A stretch of DNA of 55,666 nucleotides from positions 1 to 55,666 of the forward strand of contig NZ_JWJE02000027.1 in NCBI RefSeq assembly GCF_000812025.2. Reading direction: 5' to 3'. Source of the stretch: Bacillus thermotolerans. Lineage in GTDB: Bacteria > Bacillota > Bacilli > Bacillales > Domibacillaceae. The translations under genes were made by a program, and so were the position numbers. Numbering within the stretch: position 1 is the stretch's first letter; each line of letters opens with the position of its first letter. The notes under the pieces are model-generated. The model was not told where the DNA came from, did not search any database, and saw only the letters and a list, made by a program, of their open reading frames with translations. Positions 28,644 through 37,616 of the stretch are shown here, one piece after another.

Positions 28644-29936
28644 CTATAAATACATGAAGTAAGCTACAAAAGCGATAAACAATACATACAGAAGCGGATG
28701 AAGCTCTTTTCCTCTCCCCTTGGCAATCATAGTGACTGGATAAAGAATGAAACCGAGAGCGAGCCCGCTTGCCACACTGGATGTGAGCGGCATCATAATA
28801 ATTGTCACGAAAGCAGGAATGGCCACCTCTGGACGATGCCAGTTGATATTTTTAATACCGCTTGCCATTAAAGCACCGACAATAATCAGCGCTGGCGCTG
28901 TGACAGCTGACGTAATAACGGAAAGCAGCGGAGAGAAGAACAGGGAAACGGCAAATAAAGCGGCAATTATAATTGAAGTAAACCCTGTTCTCCCTCCAGC
29001 TGCTATACCTGCGCTTGATTCAACCATAGCAGCTGTAGTTGATGTGCCCAGCACGGCCCCTACTGTTGCTGCTGATGAATCCGCCAGGAGCGCACGGCCA
29101 GCATTAGGAATTTTATTTTCCTTCATTAAGCCAGCCTGGGAGGCAATAGCAATTAATGAGCCGGCTGTATCGAAAAAGGCAACAAACAGAAATGTAAAAA
29201 TAACAGCCAGCATATCCGGCGTAAAAATGCTATCTAAGTGACTAAAAACAACCCCAAACGTCGGTTCTAGGCTTGGAATGGCGCCAATGATGCGATCAGG
29301 TACCTCAATCAGCCCGACAACCATACCGACAGCTGCGGCAATGGCCATGCCGTAAAAGATCGCGCCGCCGATTCCCCGCATCATCATAATAATCGTCACA
29401 ACAAACCCGAATACTGCCAGGAGCACTGTCGGCGACCGCAAATCCCCAATAGCAATAAATGTATCAGGATTTGCCACTACAAGCTCGGCGTTTTTCAATC
29501 CAATGAAAGCAACGAAAAATCCGATTCCGCCCGCAATAGCATGCTTTAAATCTTCGGGAATCACGTTAATAATTAATTCACGTATTTTCAGCAAGCTTAG
29601 TATGACGAATAAGACACCTGAAATAAACACACCGGTTAAAGCTGTCTGCCAAGGTATTCCCATACCGATGCAAACAGAAAAAGTAAAAAATGTATTCAAC
29701 CCCATGCTTGGTGCAATGCCAATTGGGTAATTAGCTAAGAGACCGATCAGCAGTGAGCCAATAATAGCTGATAAAGCCGTCGCTGTAAACACAGCTCCTT
29801 GATCCATTCCCGCCTGGTTTAAAATGATGGGATTAACGACAAGAATATAAGCCATGGACAGGAAAGTAGTAATACCTGCCAGCGTCTCTCGCTTGTAGGT
29901 TGTTCCTCTCTCCTCAAAAGCAAAAAAGTGTTTCAT
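28644..29936 (-). CDS. pbuG: hypoxanthine/guanine permease, NCS2 (AzgA) family
   Basis: A 430-residue membrane protein with about 12-14 helices. The NCS2/AzgA signatures are seen: AGITTFLSMAYILVVNP at the start, GLNTFFTFSV near residue 80, FVAFFDTAGSLIAIA near 252 and GTSTTAAMVESSAGIAAGGRTG near 298. It takes up hypoxanthine and guanine by proton symport. A guanine-type riboswitch with a terminator lies in its leader, in agreement with a purine substrate. It shares the same family motifs as the permease at 37.6 kb. Confidence 0.93.
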   Translation of the reverse strand: MKHFFAFEERGTTYKRETLAGITTFLSMAYILVVNPIILNQAGMDQGAVFTATALSAIIGSLLIGLLANYPIGIAPSMGLNTFFTFSVCIGMGIPWQTALTGVFISGVLFVILSLLKIRELIINVIPEDLKHAIAGGIGFFVAFIGLKNAELVVANPDTFIAIGDLRSPTVLLAVFGFVVTIIMMMRGIGGAIFYGMAIAAAVGMVVGLIEVPDRIIGAIPSLEPTFGVVFSHLDSIFTPDMLAVIFTFLFVAFFDTAGSLIAIASQAGLMKENKIPNAGRALLADSSAATVGAVLGTSTTAAMVESSAGIAAGGRTGFTSIIIAALFAVSLFFSPLLSVITSAVTAPALIIVGALMASGIKNINWHRPEVAIPAFVTIIMMPLTSSVASGLALGFILYPVTMIAKGRGKELHPLLYVLFIAFVAYFMYL

Positions 29937-30024
29937 CTGTTCCTGCTCCCTGTTTTAGATTTGATGCTTTGCTTGAATAAATAAGGCACTCATTTCCAAT
30001 GCACCATATATGTGAATGAAAATA

Positions 30025-30050
30025 AAAAAGCCTCCACCTAGTGGGAAGCT
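30025..30050 (-). terminator. riboswitch terminator before the purine permease
   Basis: An imperfect hairpin (GCTTCCCAC/GGTGGAGGC region) followed on the minus strand by TTTTTTATTTT lies between the aptamer and the gene. Confidence 0.7.
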
Positions 30051-30096
30051 GCCTAAAAAATAATAACGCACAGATAGCGGACAGGAAGTCCACACA

Positions 30097-30165
30097 CTCT
30101 GTAGTCAAGCTATTTACGGCAGCCTGGTAGAAACGTCCAAGCCTTATTCTTGGACATATACAAAG
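30097..30165 (-). promoter_or_regulatory. purine (guanine-type) riboswitch aptamer
   Basis: The minus strand has the purine riboswitch core: GTTTCTACC joining, CCGTAAAT in loop 3 and GACTA at the 3' junction. P2 is a perfect 7-bp stem GTCCAAG/CTTGGAC with loop AATAAGG, P3 is CAGGCT/AGCTTG, and P1 is CTTTG/CAGAG. The C of GACTA is the specificity base and indicates guanine or hypoxanthine, not adenine. The first junction (about TATAT) is shorter than usual. Confidence 0.85.
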
Positions 30166-30189
30166 GTGAATCTCTTTTCAATTGCGGAA

Positions 30190-30218
30190 AGTATACCAAA
30201 ATCCACTTTGTAAGTAAA
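30190..30218 (-). promoter_or_regulatory. probable sigma-A promoter of the riboswitch transcript
   Basis: TTTACT (30213-30218) and TATACT (30190-30195) on the minus strand are 17 bases apart, 25 bases upstream of the aptamer. A 10-bp inverted repeat TTGCGGAAAG/CTTTCCGCAA (30182-30191 and 30241-30250) flanks it. Confidence 0.55.
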
Positions 30219-30332
30219 TCAGCTAGGCTATATTCATAATCTTTCCGCAACTCACTAAAAAGCATAATTTCCTGAAACTTTGCTGCATACCTCAACGTAT
30301 GTAAATTATTCAAGAAAAAGGTTGGGATAAAC

Positions 30333-31154
30333 ATGGAAACAAAAGAACAGCTGCTGGCTGAGCTTTCGGCTATCCAAAAATGGGAAAAGGAACAAAAAAA
30401 GGTATGGATTTGGGAACGAATCAGCCGGCTTCCCTTTAAGGTGTTAGACCGCCTAACACCAAAATTCATTCAAGAAAAGGTTGGTCAGCTGCTTGATGAG
30501 ATCGGCAGCTTTATTCAAACAGGCGGACAATATTTAATCCAGGAGAAGTATGTACTCAAGAGAGTTCAGGAAGCAAATCCCGAACTGACTATCCTTTCCG
30601 TCAAAGATGCTGGCACAGCTCCCCTTGAGAAAATGGCTGCTGTCAGTGAACAGCTAACGAGTTCGAGGGCTAATCTTGCAACCGTTCAAGGAGCAACGAC
30701 TGGTGTTGGTGGTATCTTTACTCTTGTTGCGGATATTCCGCTGCTTTTAGGCCTATCCTTGAAGACACTTCAGGAAATCGCCATTATTCACGGCTATGAT
30801 CCGCATGAAAAGGAAGAACGCCTCTTTATTATTAAATGCCTCCAATTTGCCTCTTCTGACGTAGTGGGCAGGCAGGCTATACTGGATGAATTATCTGCCT
30901 TCTACGAGGGAAGCAAATCACACGACAAGATGATTTCTCAGCTTCAAGGATGGCGTGAAGTTGTCTATACGTATCGAGACCAATTTGGCTGGAAAAAAAT
31001 GCTTCAGCTTGTGCCCATCGCCGGCATCTTGTTCGGTGCCGTTACGAACCGATCGGCTATTTCGGATCTGGGCGAGGCCGGAGCCGTGCTTTACCGAAAG
31101 CGACGCCTTATGGAAAGAATGCAGGCAATTACTGAACAGGAAAGCTCACTCTGA
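30333..31154 (+). CDS. EcsC-family protein
   Basis: A 273-residue EcsC-like protein. The family core GATTGVGGIFTLVADIPLLLGLSLKTLQEIAIIHGYDP lies at about residues 118-155, with a hydrophobic segment that may dip into the membrane, and a second one near 230 (LVPIAGILFGAVTNRSA). EcsC accompanies the EcsAB ABC transporter in B. subtilis, but here it stands alone. Function is not known. Its last nine bases overlap the convergent TrkA-C gene. Confidence 0.85.
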   Translation: METKEQLLAELSAIQKWEKEQKKVWIWERISRLPFKVLDRLTPKFIQEKVGQLLDEIGSFIQTGGQYLIQEKYVLKRVQEANPELTILSVKDAGTAPLEKMAAVSEQLTSSRANLATVQGATTGVGGIFTLVADIPLLLGLSLKTLQEIAIIHGYDPHEKEERLFIIKCLQFASSDVVGRQAILDELSAFYEGSKSHDKMISQLQGWREVVYTYRDQFGWKKMLQLVPIAGILFGAVTNRSAISDLGEAGAVLYRKRRLMERMQAITEQESSL

Positions 31155-31853
31155 TGAGCTTTCTTCCGATGTACTTTCGACCTTTTCGTCTGCCTGCAAG
31201 AACCTTTCTTCTAAGTCTTTTTTATTTCCGTAAATATACAAGCGGTCTCCTTCCTGTATCTTCTCTTTCCATAACCCCCTGCGTATATTCACCTCTCCTC
31301 GTTGAATAAATAAAATATTTAAGTCTTCTTCATTTTTAATAAATTCTCCGATGGTCTTTCCAATTAAAGGGGACTCCTCTTCCACCGCTATGTCTGTTAC
31401 AACATCGTCATTTTCTAAATAAAGCGCATCCTTAATCGGCAGCTCAGAAATCTCCAGCTTCTTTTCCATCTCATGATGAAATTTATCTCCTAGAATTCTT
31501 TTCGTAAGAGGTGTTCTCCCAATAAGAACTACTGCAAGCAGCACAACATTAGTAATCATTAGCTCCTTTAGTCTTAAATCATCGGCGAGCATATTCGTAA
31601 TGGAGGAAATAATGACTGCCAAGGAGAAAGCGCCAAATAAGATCAAGAACATACTCAGCCTTCTGCGTACCGGATGATCAATAATTAACTGTGACTCATC
31701 TGTTGTAAAGCCTGTACCTGTCAGCATAGAAATGACTTGATAACGGGAAATGTCTCCCTCTAGCCCTGTCAACCGGAACATGATCACAGAGATTTCAATG
31801 ACTAATCCGACAAATAAAAAATAAAGAAGAATAAAAATAAGCGTCGTATTCAT
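31146..31853 (-). CDS. membrane protein with TrkA-C (RCK C-terminal) domain
   Basis: A 235-residue protein. Three membrane helices at about 3-26, 64-86 and 97-113 are followed by a cytoplasmic TrkA-C domain at about 145-222 (VTDIAVEEESPLIGKTIGEF, then EGDRLYIYGNKKDLEERF). TrkA-C domains bind small ligands such as c-di-AMP and often gate ion carriers, but no full channel or antiporter domain is present. It may modulate a separate transporter. The tail is rich in Ser and Glu. Confidence 0.8.
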   Translation of the reverse strand: MNTTLIFILLYFLFVGLVIEISVIMFRLTGLEGDISRYQVISMLTGTGFTTDESQLIIDHPVRRRLSMFLILFGAFSLAVIISSITNMLADDLRLKELMITNVVLLAVVLIGRTPLTKRILGDKFHHEMEKKLEISELPIKDALYLENDDVVTDIAVEEESPLIGKTIGEFIKNEEDLNILFIQRGEVNIRRGLWKEKIQEGDRLYIYGNKKDLEERFLQADEKVESTSEESSSE

Positions 31854-31956
31854 TTGCTTTCCTTCTTTCTGGAAACATTCGCTAGCTTTCTGATTCCCTT
31901 TTCGTTATGAAACAAAACTAAAAAACAGGTACTGGAGAGACTCCAGCACCTGCTAT

Positions 31957-33369
31957 TTATAAATATTTACGCTGGACCTTGTGACCACTGAAACTAAAGA
32001 GTACTTCCCGGTCTTCGATGATCGTCTCAAGATGAACAGTCCGCCCCCATAGCGTGTACAGATGCGGCAGTACCTTCTCTAAATATTTAATATCCAGCTC
32101 GATGCCCTCATACCAATGCTTGAGATACAGCTCTCCCGCTTTCATGTAGTCTCCATCGTTTACCGTTAAATAAGGAAAGCCGCCGTTGACTCTCATATTC
32201 ACTAACTGGTCACGCACGTTTGTCCATTCCTTATCAGTAATTTTATAATCCTTCCCTTTTTTCTGGAATAAATACATATCTTCTCTCTCTACCAGTTCTT
32301 TCGTTAAATAGTTGCGCAAGAAAGAGATATCTCCCTCAATTTCCCGTACCTCAAAGATTTTTTCTCTTCCTGAGCCTGGCTTTACTCCCCGTCGCTTCAT
32401 TTCCTCGGTCGGGTTATTGTAGCGTTCTTCAATGTCCTCGAACATTTTCAGCCCTAAATAATACGGATTAATGGATGTGCGTGAAGGCTGGACGACACTG
32501 GCATTCAGCTTGGCGAATTCGATGGCCTCTCCAGAGGTCAAATCCAGTTCACGTAAAATGCGCTGATGCCAATAGCTCGCCCAGCCTTCATTCATAATTT
32601 TCGTCTCAAGCTGCGGCCAAAAATACAGCATTTCTTCCCGGATCATCGTCATAATATCACGCTGCCAATCGTCCAGATCACGACTGTATTGTTCGATGAA
32701 CAGCAAAATGTCCTTCTCCGGCTGAGGAGGAAATGCCTTTTTCACCTTCTTTGGCACCATTTCTCTTTTTCCGGAGTCATCTAATTGCCAAAGATCGTCA
32801 TACTCCCGCTTTTTCCTCTTTATTATCTTTTCCTCCAAATCGTCTGCCTGCCAGGAGAGCTTTGGTCTGAGGAGAGAGGGATCGATGTGTTCTTCAATTG
32901 CAAGGACGGCGTCCAGGAAGGTTTCAACCGTTTCTTTCCCGTAATCCACTTCATATTGACGGATTCGTTCAGCCGTAGCTGCCATGCTCTCTACCATATT
33001 TCGGTTGGTTTGCTGGAAACGGGCATTATTTTTAAAGAAATCACAGTGAGCCAATACATGAGCCACAATTAATTTATTTTGAATAAGGGAATTCGTATCG
33101 AGCAAGAATGCATAGCATGGGTTAGAATTAATAACCAGCTCGTATATCTTACTTAACCCCAAGTCATATTGAAGCTTCATTTTAAAAAATTGTTTTCCAA
33201 AGCTCCAGTGGGAAAACCTCGTCGGCATTCCATAAGCGCCAAATGTATAAATGATATCCGCTGGACAAATTTCATATCTCATTGGATAAAAATCCAGCCC
33301 AAAGCCAGACGCAATTTCTGTAATTTCATCAATGGCATATTGAAGCTCTTTCATCTCCGCTTCGTTCAT
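31957..33369 (-). CDS. spoVR: SpoVR-family sporulation protein
   Basis: A 470-residue SpoVR protein. The central [16 protein letters not shown] and the conserved [19 protein letters not shown] stretches are diagnostic. SpoVR is made in the mother cell and is needed for a normal spore cortex in B. subtilis; its biochemical activity is not settled. It has about the usual length of 468. It is divergent from yhdB and has a GGGGGAAG ribosome site. Confidence 0.95.
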   Translation of the reverse strand: MNEAEMKELQYAIDEITEIASGFGLDFYPMRYEICPADIIYTFGAYGMPTRFSHWSFGKQFFKMKLQYDLGLSKIYELVINSNPCYAFLLDTNSLIQNKLIVAHVLAHCDFFKNNARFQQTNRNMVESMAATAERIRQYEVDYGKETVETFLDAVLAIEEHIDPSLLRPKLSWQADDLEEKIIKRKKREYDDLWQLDDSGKREMVPKKVKKAFPPQPEKDILLFIEQYSRDLDDWQRDIMTMIREEMLYFWPQLETKIMNEGWASYWHQRILRELDLTSGEAIEFAKLNASVVQPSRTSINPYYLGLKMFEDIEERYNNPTEEMKRRGVKPGSGREKIFEVREIEGDISFLRNYLTKELVEREDMYLFQKKGKDYKITDKEWTNVRDQLVNMRVNGGFPYLTVNDGDYMKAGELYLKHWYEGIELDIKYLEKVLPHLYTLWGRTVHLETIIEDREVLFSFSGHKVQRKYL

Positions 33370-33548
33370 ATTTACTTCCCCCTTTTGCCCTTTAACAAAT
33401 ACTTATGAGAAAAGACAAAAAGTCATACCGGCTTTCCATTCAATTCTTCCTTCTTCTTTCCTAAACAGTGCTCCCAATATTTGCAGAGAGAGTTCAGGGC
33501 CTTCATCGAACATACTAAAGGTAATTCCTCTACAAAGGGGGACTAACC

Positions 33549-33767
33549 TTGGTTTACACCGATTATGACCGGGCACTGTATTATATTTACCGATCGGATT
33601 GGGATAATCTTCTTGTACTAATGGTACGTACAGGGGATCATTTGCTGTCGAAGAAAATCGAGCATTTTCTTCATGCTTGCTCCTTTCCTAATCCTTATTC
33701 TACAGTGGAGAAAACATTTTATACGCTATTCGACTATATTGAACACGCCAATTCGCTAAATGCCTGA
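33549..33767 (+). CDS. yhdB: YhdB-like small protein
   Basis: A 72-residue protein starting YTDYDRALYYIYRSDWDNLLVLMVRT, a pattern I recall from YhdB, which neighbours spoVR in Bacillus. It starts at TTG with AAAGGGGG seven bases upstream. No membrane helix is evident. It may have a role in sporulation by association with spoVR, but function is not known. Confidence 0.7.
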   Translation: MVYTDYDRALYYIYRSDWDNLLVLMVRTGDHLLSKKIEHFLHACSFPNPYSTVEKTFYTLFDYIEHANSLNA

Positions 33768-33783
33768 CCGAATTCCACCAGTT

Positions 33784-33828
33784 AACCGGCCGCTAAAGCC
33801 ACAAAGCTTTGGCGGCCGGTTTTTATTT
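33784..33828 (+). terminator. terminator of yhdB
   Basis: A long stem with AACCGGCCGC/GCGGCCGGTT at the base and AAAGC/GCTTT inside is followed by TTTATTTAT. Confidence 0.85.
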
Positions 33829-33947
33829 ATGGAATCTTTTGTTCCTAGGGACCGATGGTATTTTTTAAAAGAAAAATAGATTGTTTTATTTTTGGCTCGG
33901 AAGATAATATAATTGGCTGGAGGAAATTTATTGGGAAAGGGACAAAT

Positions 33948-34364
33948 ATGAATAAAGAAAATTTACTCTTGAGCGCCTGGGCGACTTCCTTTGTTGCGAT
34001 GCTGGGCAGCTTGTATTTCTCTGAAGTGATGCAATATGAGCCATGTGAGCTTTGCTGGTATCAGCGTATTTTTATGTACCCGATGGTCTTTATTTTGGGA
34101 TTGGCTGTCGTTAAAAAGGATGCAGCTGCCGCTCGTTATTCACTCTTGCTTTCAGCTGCAGGCAGCCTGGTCTCCATTTATCATTACGCGATCCAGAAAA
34201 TTGAGTTTTTTACCAGCAGTGCGCCAGCTTGCGGACGGGTGCCCTGCACGGGAATGTACATTAATTGGTTCGGCTTTGTCACCATTCCCTTTTTAGCACT
34301 GACTGCTTTTGTTATCATTTTTATTATCAGCCTTATGATTATCAAAAGAAAGGACCACGTATAA
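33948..34364 (+). CDS. bdbC: DsbB-type thiol oxidoreductase BdbC
   Basis: A 138-residue protein with four membrane helices. The first CXXC is in CELCWYQR near residue 33 and the second cysteine pair is in PACGRVPC near 98. It passes electrons from a DsbA-like partner to quinone. The ATG at 33948 has AAAGGGA five bases upstream; a longer reading adds a poor 31-residue leader. The next gene encodes a membrane-anchored CPHC thioredoxin, its likely partner, two bases downstream. Confidence 0.92.
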   Translation: MNKENLLLSAWATSFVAMLGSLYFSEVMQYEPCELCWYQRIFMYPMVFILGLAVVKKDAAAARYSLLLSAAGSLVSIYHYAIQKIEFFTSSAPACGRVPCTGMYINWFGFVTIPFLALTAFVIIFIISLMIIKRKDHV

Positions 34365-34366
34365 AC

Positions 34367-34837
34367 ATGAAGAAAATTCTTATTTTTGCAGCCATCATCC
34401 TTGTTTTATTTGGCGGTATTGTTTTCTTAACAAATTACCAGCAAGATCAGGCTTCCGAGGGTAACCCCTATGGCAAAGACGAGCTGCACCCTGAAACCAT
34501 TAAGCAGCTTGACGACCCTAATTACAGCAACTTAATCTTGCCAGATGAGCTAAAGGAGAGCTTACAGAACAGTGAAGACATGTTTGTTTACTTTTATAGC
34601 CCAACCTGCCCTCATTGTCAGCAAACAACGCCTGTTTTAATGCCGCTGGCTGAAGAAGAAAACGTAGATGTAAAACAGTTTAATCTGCTTGAATTTGAAG
34701 ACGGATGGACAGATTACCAAATCGAATCCACACCAACTTTAGTCTATTATGAAAATGGCGTAGAACAGGAGCGCATCGTCGGCAGCCAGCCGGAAGAGAA
34801 CTTTGAAGCCTTCTTCCAGGCTCATAAAGAGGAATAA
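34367..34837 (+). CDS. membrane-anchored thioredoxin-fold protein (CPHC)
   Basis: A 156-residue protein. One N-terminal hydrophobic segment at about 4-22 serves as an anchor, then a linker rich in Glu and Asp, then a thioredoxin domain with YFYSPTCPHCQQTTP near residue 78 and the cis-proline STPTLVYY near 122. The CPHC site is DsbA-like, which fits oxidative folding with the BdbC just upstream. It lacks the helical insert of true BdbD. It has AAAGGA 13 bases before ATG, rather distant, so coupling to bdbC translation is likely. Confidence 0.88.
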   Translation: MKKILIFAAIILVLFGGIVFLTNYQQDQASEGNPYGKDELHPETIKQLDDPNYSNLILPDELKESLQNSEDMFVYFYSPTCPHCQQTTPVLMPLAEEENVDVKQFNLLEFEDGWTDYQIESTPTLVYYENGVEQERIVGSQPEENFEAFFQAHKEE

Positions 34838-34843
34838 ATTCTT

Positions 34844-34878
34844 CCCCCAAGGCCTTTCAGCCGGGGGGATTTTCATTT
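34844..34878 (+). terminator. terminator of the bdbC unit
   Basis: Stem CCCCC/GGGGG with inner GGC/GCC, followed by ATTTTCATTTG. Confidence 0.7.
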
Positions 34879-34885
34879 GCTGCCA

Positions 34886-34918
34886 TAAAGAAAAGCTTCC
34901 TCTTGCAGCGGAAGCTTT
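34886..34918 (-). terminator. terminator of yhcU
   Basis: A 9-bp stem AAAGCTTCC/GGAAGCTTT overlaps the stop codon and is followed on the minus strand by TCTTTATGG. Confidence 0.7.
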
Positions 34919-35318
34919 ACATTAAATACGTATGTACAGGTGCTTCATGTTCCCATAAAGAAGCAACATTTCTCTTATTAGTGAAGTGGCTGAAGAAGAA
35001 AGGAAACTGAATACCAAATTCCTGTAGAATCATCGTGTTCTTCTCAAACATTTCCTGGTAAGTCATTGGAAGCCGATCCGGGTTCTTCGTTTCAAGGATA
35101 GCTGCAATTGTCTGTAAGCTCGTGATGACCTGGAAGGCATCACGCAGGTTGCCGAACTGTTCAAAGTGCTCCTCCTTTATATCAAGAATTCCGCTTTCAT
35201 ACATTTGCTCCAGCTCTTTCCGACCGAAAAAACGTGGCAAAAGGTCTTTCTTTATCCGATTAACTAGGGCAACAATCTTTTCTTCTTGCTCGCTCGTAGA
35301 AGCAATAATTACTTTCAA
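34917..35318 (-). CDS. yhcU: YhcU-like protein (DUF5365)
   Basis: A 133-residue soluble, mainly helical protein (MKVIIASTSEQEEKIV at the start). The pattern and its place beside the pseudouridine synthase yhcT match YhcU of B. subtilis. There is no recognised catalytic motif. It is divergent from yhcT. Function is not known. Confidence 0.75.
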   Translation of the reverse strand: MKVIIASTSEQEEKIVALVNRIKKDLLPRFFGRKELEQMYESGILDIKEEHFEQFGNLRDAFQVITSLQTIAAILETKNPDRLPMTYQEMFEKNTMILQEFGIQFPFFFSHFTNKRNVASLWEHEAPVHTYLM

Positions 35319-35431
35319 AGAAACACCTCTCTACTCCTGCGATTTAGGGGTATATTTAAGTTAAGGATAACATAGAAACAAACGTAATATGATGGTAATT
35401 TTTGAAATAATAAAAGAAAGGAGCCAGCTTT

Positions 35432-36334
35432 TTGTACTCAACTATAAAGAACGGCGTCATATATGAATTGACTATTTCTACAGACTTGGAGGGAAAATCT
35501 GTTCAATCCATCCTGAAGGAGCATTGGAAGCTTCCTAAAAAAATGGTGCACCAATGGAGAATGGAAAAAGCTGCGGGAGTAAACGGCCAGCCAGCTGACT
35601 GGCTTGCTCCGCTTGCAGCGGGCGACCGGCTCTCCCTTCCCTTGTTTCGGGAGAGCGAAGAAGCCGTCTTCCCCTCCAATCTGACAGTTGAATGGCTATA
35701 TGAAGACAATCATATCTTGGTAGCCAATAAACCAGCGGGCATGAAGACCCATCCAAATGCTTCATCGGAAACCGATACTCTGCTGAATGCTGCTGCACAT
35801 CGTGTGTATCAGTCTGAAAAAAGCAGCTTTATCCGCCATGTCCACCGTTTAGATGAACAAACATCCGGTGCCGTGCTATTTGCTAAGCATGAAGCCGCCT
35901 ATGCAGTCTTCTCCCGCCTTCTGGAAGAACGGAGCATTAAAAGAACCTACCTGGCAGCCGTACAAGGCTGCTTAAAAAAACAAAAGGGCATTCTTAATCA
36001 ATCAATCGGCAGAGACCGGCATCACCCTACGAGAAGGCGTGTCTCCCCTTCCGGCCAGAAGGCGATTACCCACTATGAGGTGATTAAAGAGGACAAGGAG
36101 CAAGGCTTCTCCATTGTAAAGTGCCAGCTAGCAACCGGCCGGACACACCAGATTCGAGTGCATTTTTCAGCTATAGGCCACCCTTTACTTGGGGACAGAC
36201 TATATGGCGGAAAACCCATCCTTTCCCGGCAGGCGCTTCATGCAGCCGAGATCAGTATTCCGCATCCATTTATCGGAGAAACAATCACCTGCTCCGCCGA
36301 CGCTCCCCCTGATTTATTGACCTTTTTCCGATAA
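35432..36334 (+). CDS. yhcT: RluA/RluD-family pseudouridine synthase
   Basis: A 300-residue RluA-type enzyme. The catalytic motif HRLDEQTSG lies near residue 135, with the downstream TGRTHQIRVHF near 228. An N-terminal S4-like region (LKEHWKLPKKMVHQWRMEKAAGVNG) covers about 25-65. It converts uridines in RNA, probably rRNA. It starts at TTG with AAAGGAG eight bases upstream. The name follows its pairing with yhcU. Confidence 0.9.
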   Translation: MYSTIKNGVIYELTISTDLEGKSVQSILKEHWKLPKKMVHQWRMEKAAGVNGQPADWLAPLAAGDRLSLPLFRESEEAVFPSNLTVEWLYEDNHILVANKPAGMKTHPNASSETDTLLNAAAHRVYQSEKSSFIRHVHRLDEQTSGAVLFAKHEAAYAVFSRLLEERSIKRTYLAAVQGCLKKQKGILNQSIGRDRHHPTRRRVSPSGQKAITHYEVIKEDKEQGFSIVKCQLATGRTHQIRVHFSAIGHPLLGDRLYGGKPILSRQALHAAEISIPHPFIGETITCSADAPPDLLTFFR

Positions 36335-36344
36335 CCTTCTACAC

Positions 36345-36376
36345 AAAAGCCGGGCAAGACTGCCCGGTTTTTTATA
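36345..36376 (+). terminator. terminator of yhcT
   Basis: GCCGGGCA/TGCCCGGT stem with a four-base loop is followed by TTTTTAT. Confidence 0.9.
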
Positions 36377-36379
36377 TGC

Positions 36380-37228
36380 TTACTTAAAATCTTTAAAGAA
36401 TTCATCGGGGTTCGGCCCTAACCGTTCATCCTTGTTGAGGCCACTGATGCGATTCATCTCCTCTTGAGAAAGCTCAAAGTCAAAGATTTCACTGTTTTCT
36501 CGTATTCTGTCGCGGTTCACAGATTTCGGGATGATCACAGTGCCGTTTTGTAAATGCCAGCGCAAAATCACTTGTGAAACCGACTTACCATGCTTTCTGG
36601 CTAAATGAGTTAGGACCGGCTCATTAGCCAACTGATTGCGGGCGATGGGTGCCCAAGCTTCAATGACAATATCGTTCTCACGGCAATAGGTGCGTAATTC
36701 TTCTTGTGTCAGCATCGGGTGATTTTCTACTTGGTTAATAACCGGCTTCTCGTTGCTTGAAGCCATAAGCTCCTTCAAATGATGGACCTGAAAATTACAA
36801 ACACCGATCGCTTTGACCGTTCCCTCATTATATAAGCGCTCAAGTGCCCGCCATGTATCTTTATATTGGCTGTCTTTTCCCGGCCAGTGAATCAAATATA
36901 AATCCATATAATCAGTTTGAAGCTTCTTCAATGACTCTTCAAACGCTCTTAATGTATGATCATATCCCTGGTCACTGTTCCAAACCTTAGATGTAATAAA
37001 TATCTCTTCACGGCTGACATCACTCTCCTTGACTGCAGCTCCGACTACCTGCTCGTTTTCATATAAAGAGGCGGTATCGATTAAGCGATAGCCGATTTTT
37101 AAAGCTGACTGGATAGCAAAGTTCGCTTCAATCTCATCTGTCATCTTATACACACCAAGACCTAGCTGCGGCATACTTTGTCCATTATGAAGGGTAATTG
37201 TATCTTGCAGACTCTTAGCGACTTTCAT
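36380..37228 (-). CDS. aldo/keto reductase
   Basis: A 282-residue NADPH-dependent reductase of the AKR5/YvgN type. The tetrad Asp, Tyr, Lys, His is seen in DTASLYENE near residue 50, SKVWNSDQG near 82 and LIHWP near 113. The cofactor motif PKSVNRDRIREN near 230 is kept. Family members reduce methylglyoxal and other small aldehydes. GGAGGAG lies close before the ATG. Confidence 0.93.
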   Translation of the reverse strand: MKVAKSLQDTITLHNGQSMPQLGLGVYKMTDEIEANFAIQSALKIGYRLIDTASLYENEQVVGAAVKESDVSREEIFITSKVWNSDQGYDHTLRAFEESLKKLQTDYMDLYLIHWPGKDSQYKDTWRALERLYNEGTVKAIGVCNFQVHHLKELMASSNEKPVINQVENHPMLTQEELRTYCRENDIVIEAWAPIARNQLANEPVLTHLARKHGKSVSQVILRWHLQNGTVIIPKSVNRDRIRENSEIFDFELSQEEMNRISGLNKDERLGPNPDEFFKDFK

Positions 37229-37546
37229 GTTTACTCCTCCTTCTCAGCGTTCTTTTACTTTACCCATAAATAAGTGTATAAGCGTATCACCCACTTGTGA
37301 AGGGAGATTTTTGAAAACTCTTTTATTTCCCAATTATTCGGGTAAAGTATCTTTGTTAATTAACTTGAAACGATCAGGGGCACTGTTACAGTATTTACAC
37401 AAAAGAGGATAAATTCATTATTCTGCTCAATTCTATTGCGATTAATTTGAAAGAAGACACCAGTTAAAGCTGAATCAGCTAAAGTTTTATTAATAAAAAA
37501 ATTATTATAAAATATGATTTATTTTGGTGAAACTTTAAATTTGCTG
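37229..37546. other. intergenic stretch before the second purine permease
   Basis: AT-rich DNA, 318 bases, between divergent genes. I see no gene, and no purine riboswitch core, in contrast to the permease at 28.6 kb. Confidence 0.35.
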
Positions 37547-37604
37547 TTGCATCCATTGTTGAAAACGAATAATATATAAAGTGTAATTTTAAATGTTCGT
37601 ATTT
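37547..37604 (+). promoter_or_regulatory. promoter with PurR-box-like sites
   Basis: TTGCAT (37547-37552) and TAATAT (37570-37575) are 17 bases apart. Two inverted half-sites flank the -10: AAAACGAATAAT with CGAA at 37566-37569, and AAATGTTCGTATTT with TTCG at 37596-37599. The 26-base spacing of the cores is close to that of B. subtilis PurR boxes. The second box reaches the ribosome site. Confidence 0.55.
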
Positions 37605-37616
37605 TGGAGGTTTCCA

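Noticed and set aside
37229-37616. A second purine riboswitch ahead of the 37.6 kb permease.
   Set aside because: The core words GTTTCTACC, CCGTAAAT and GACTA are absent.
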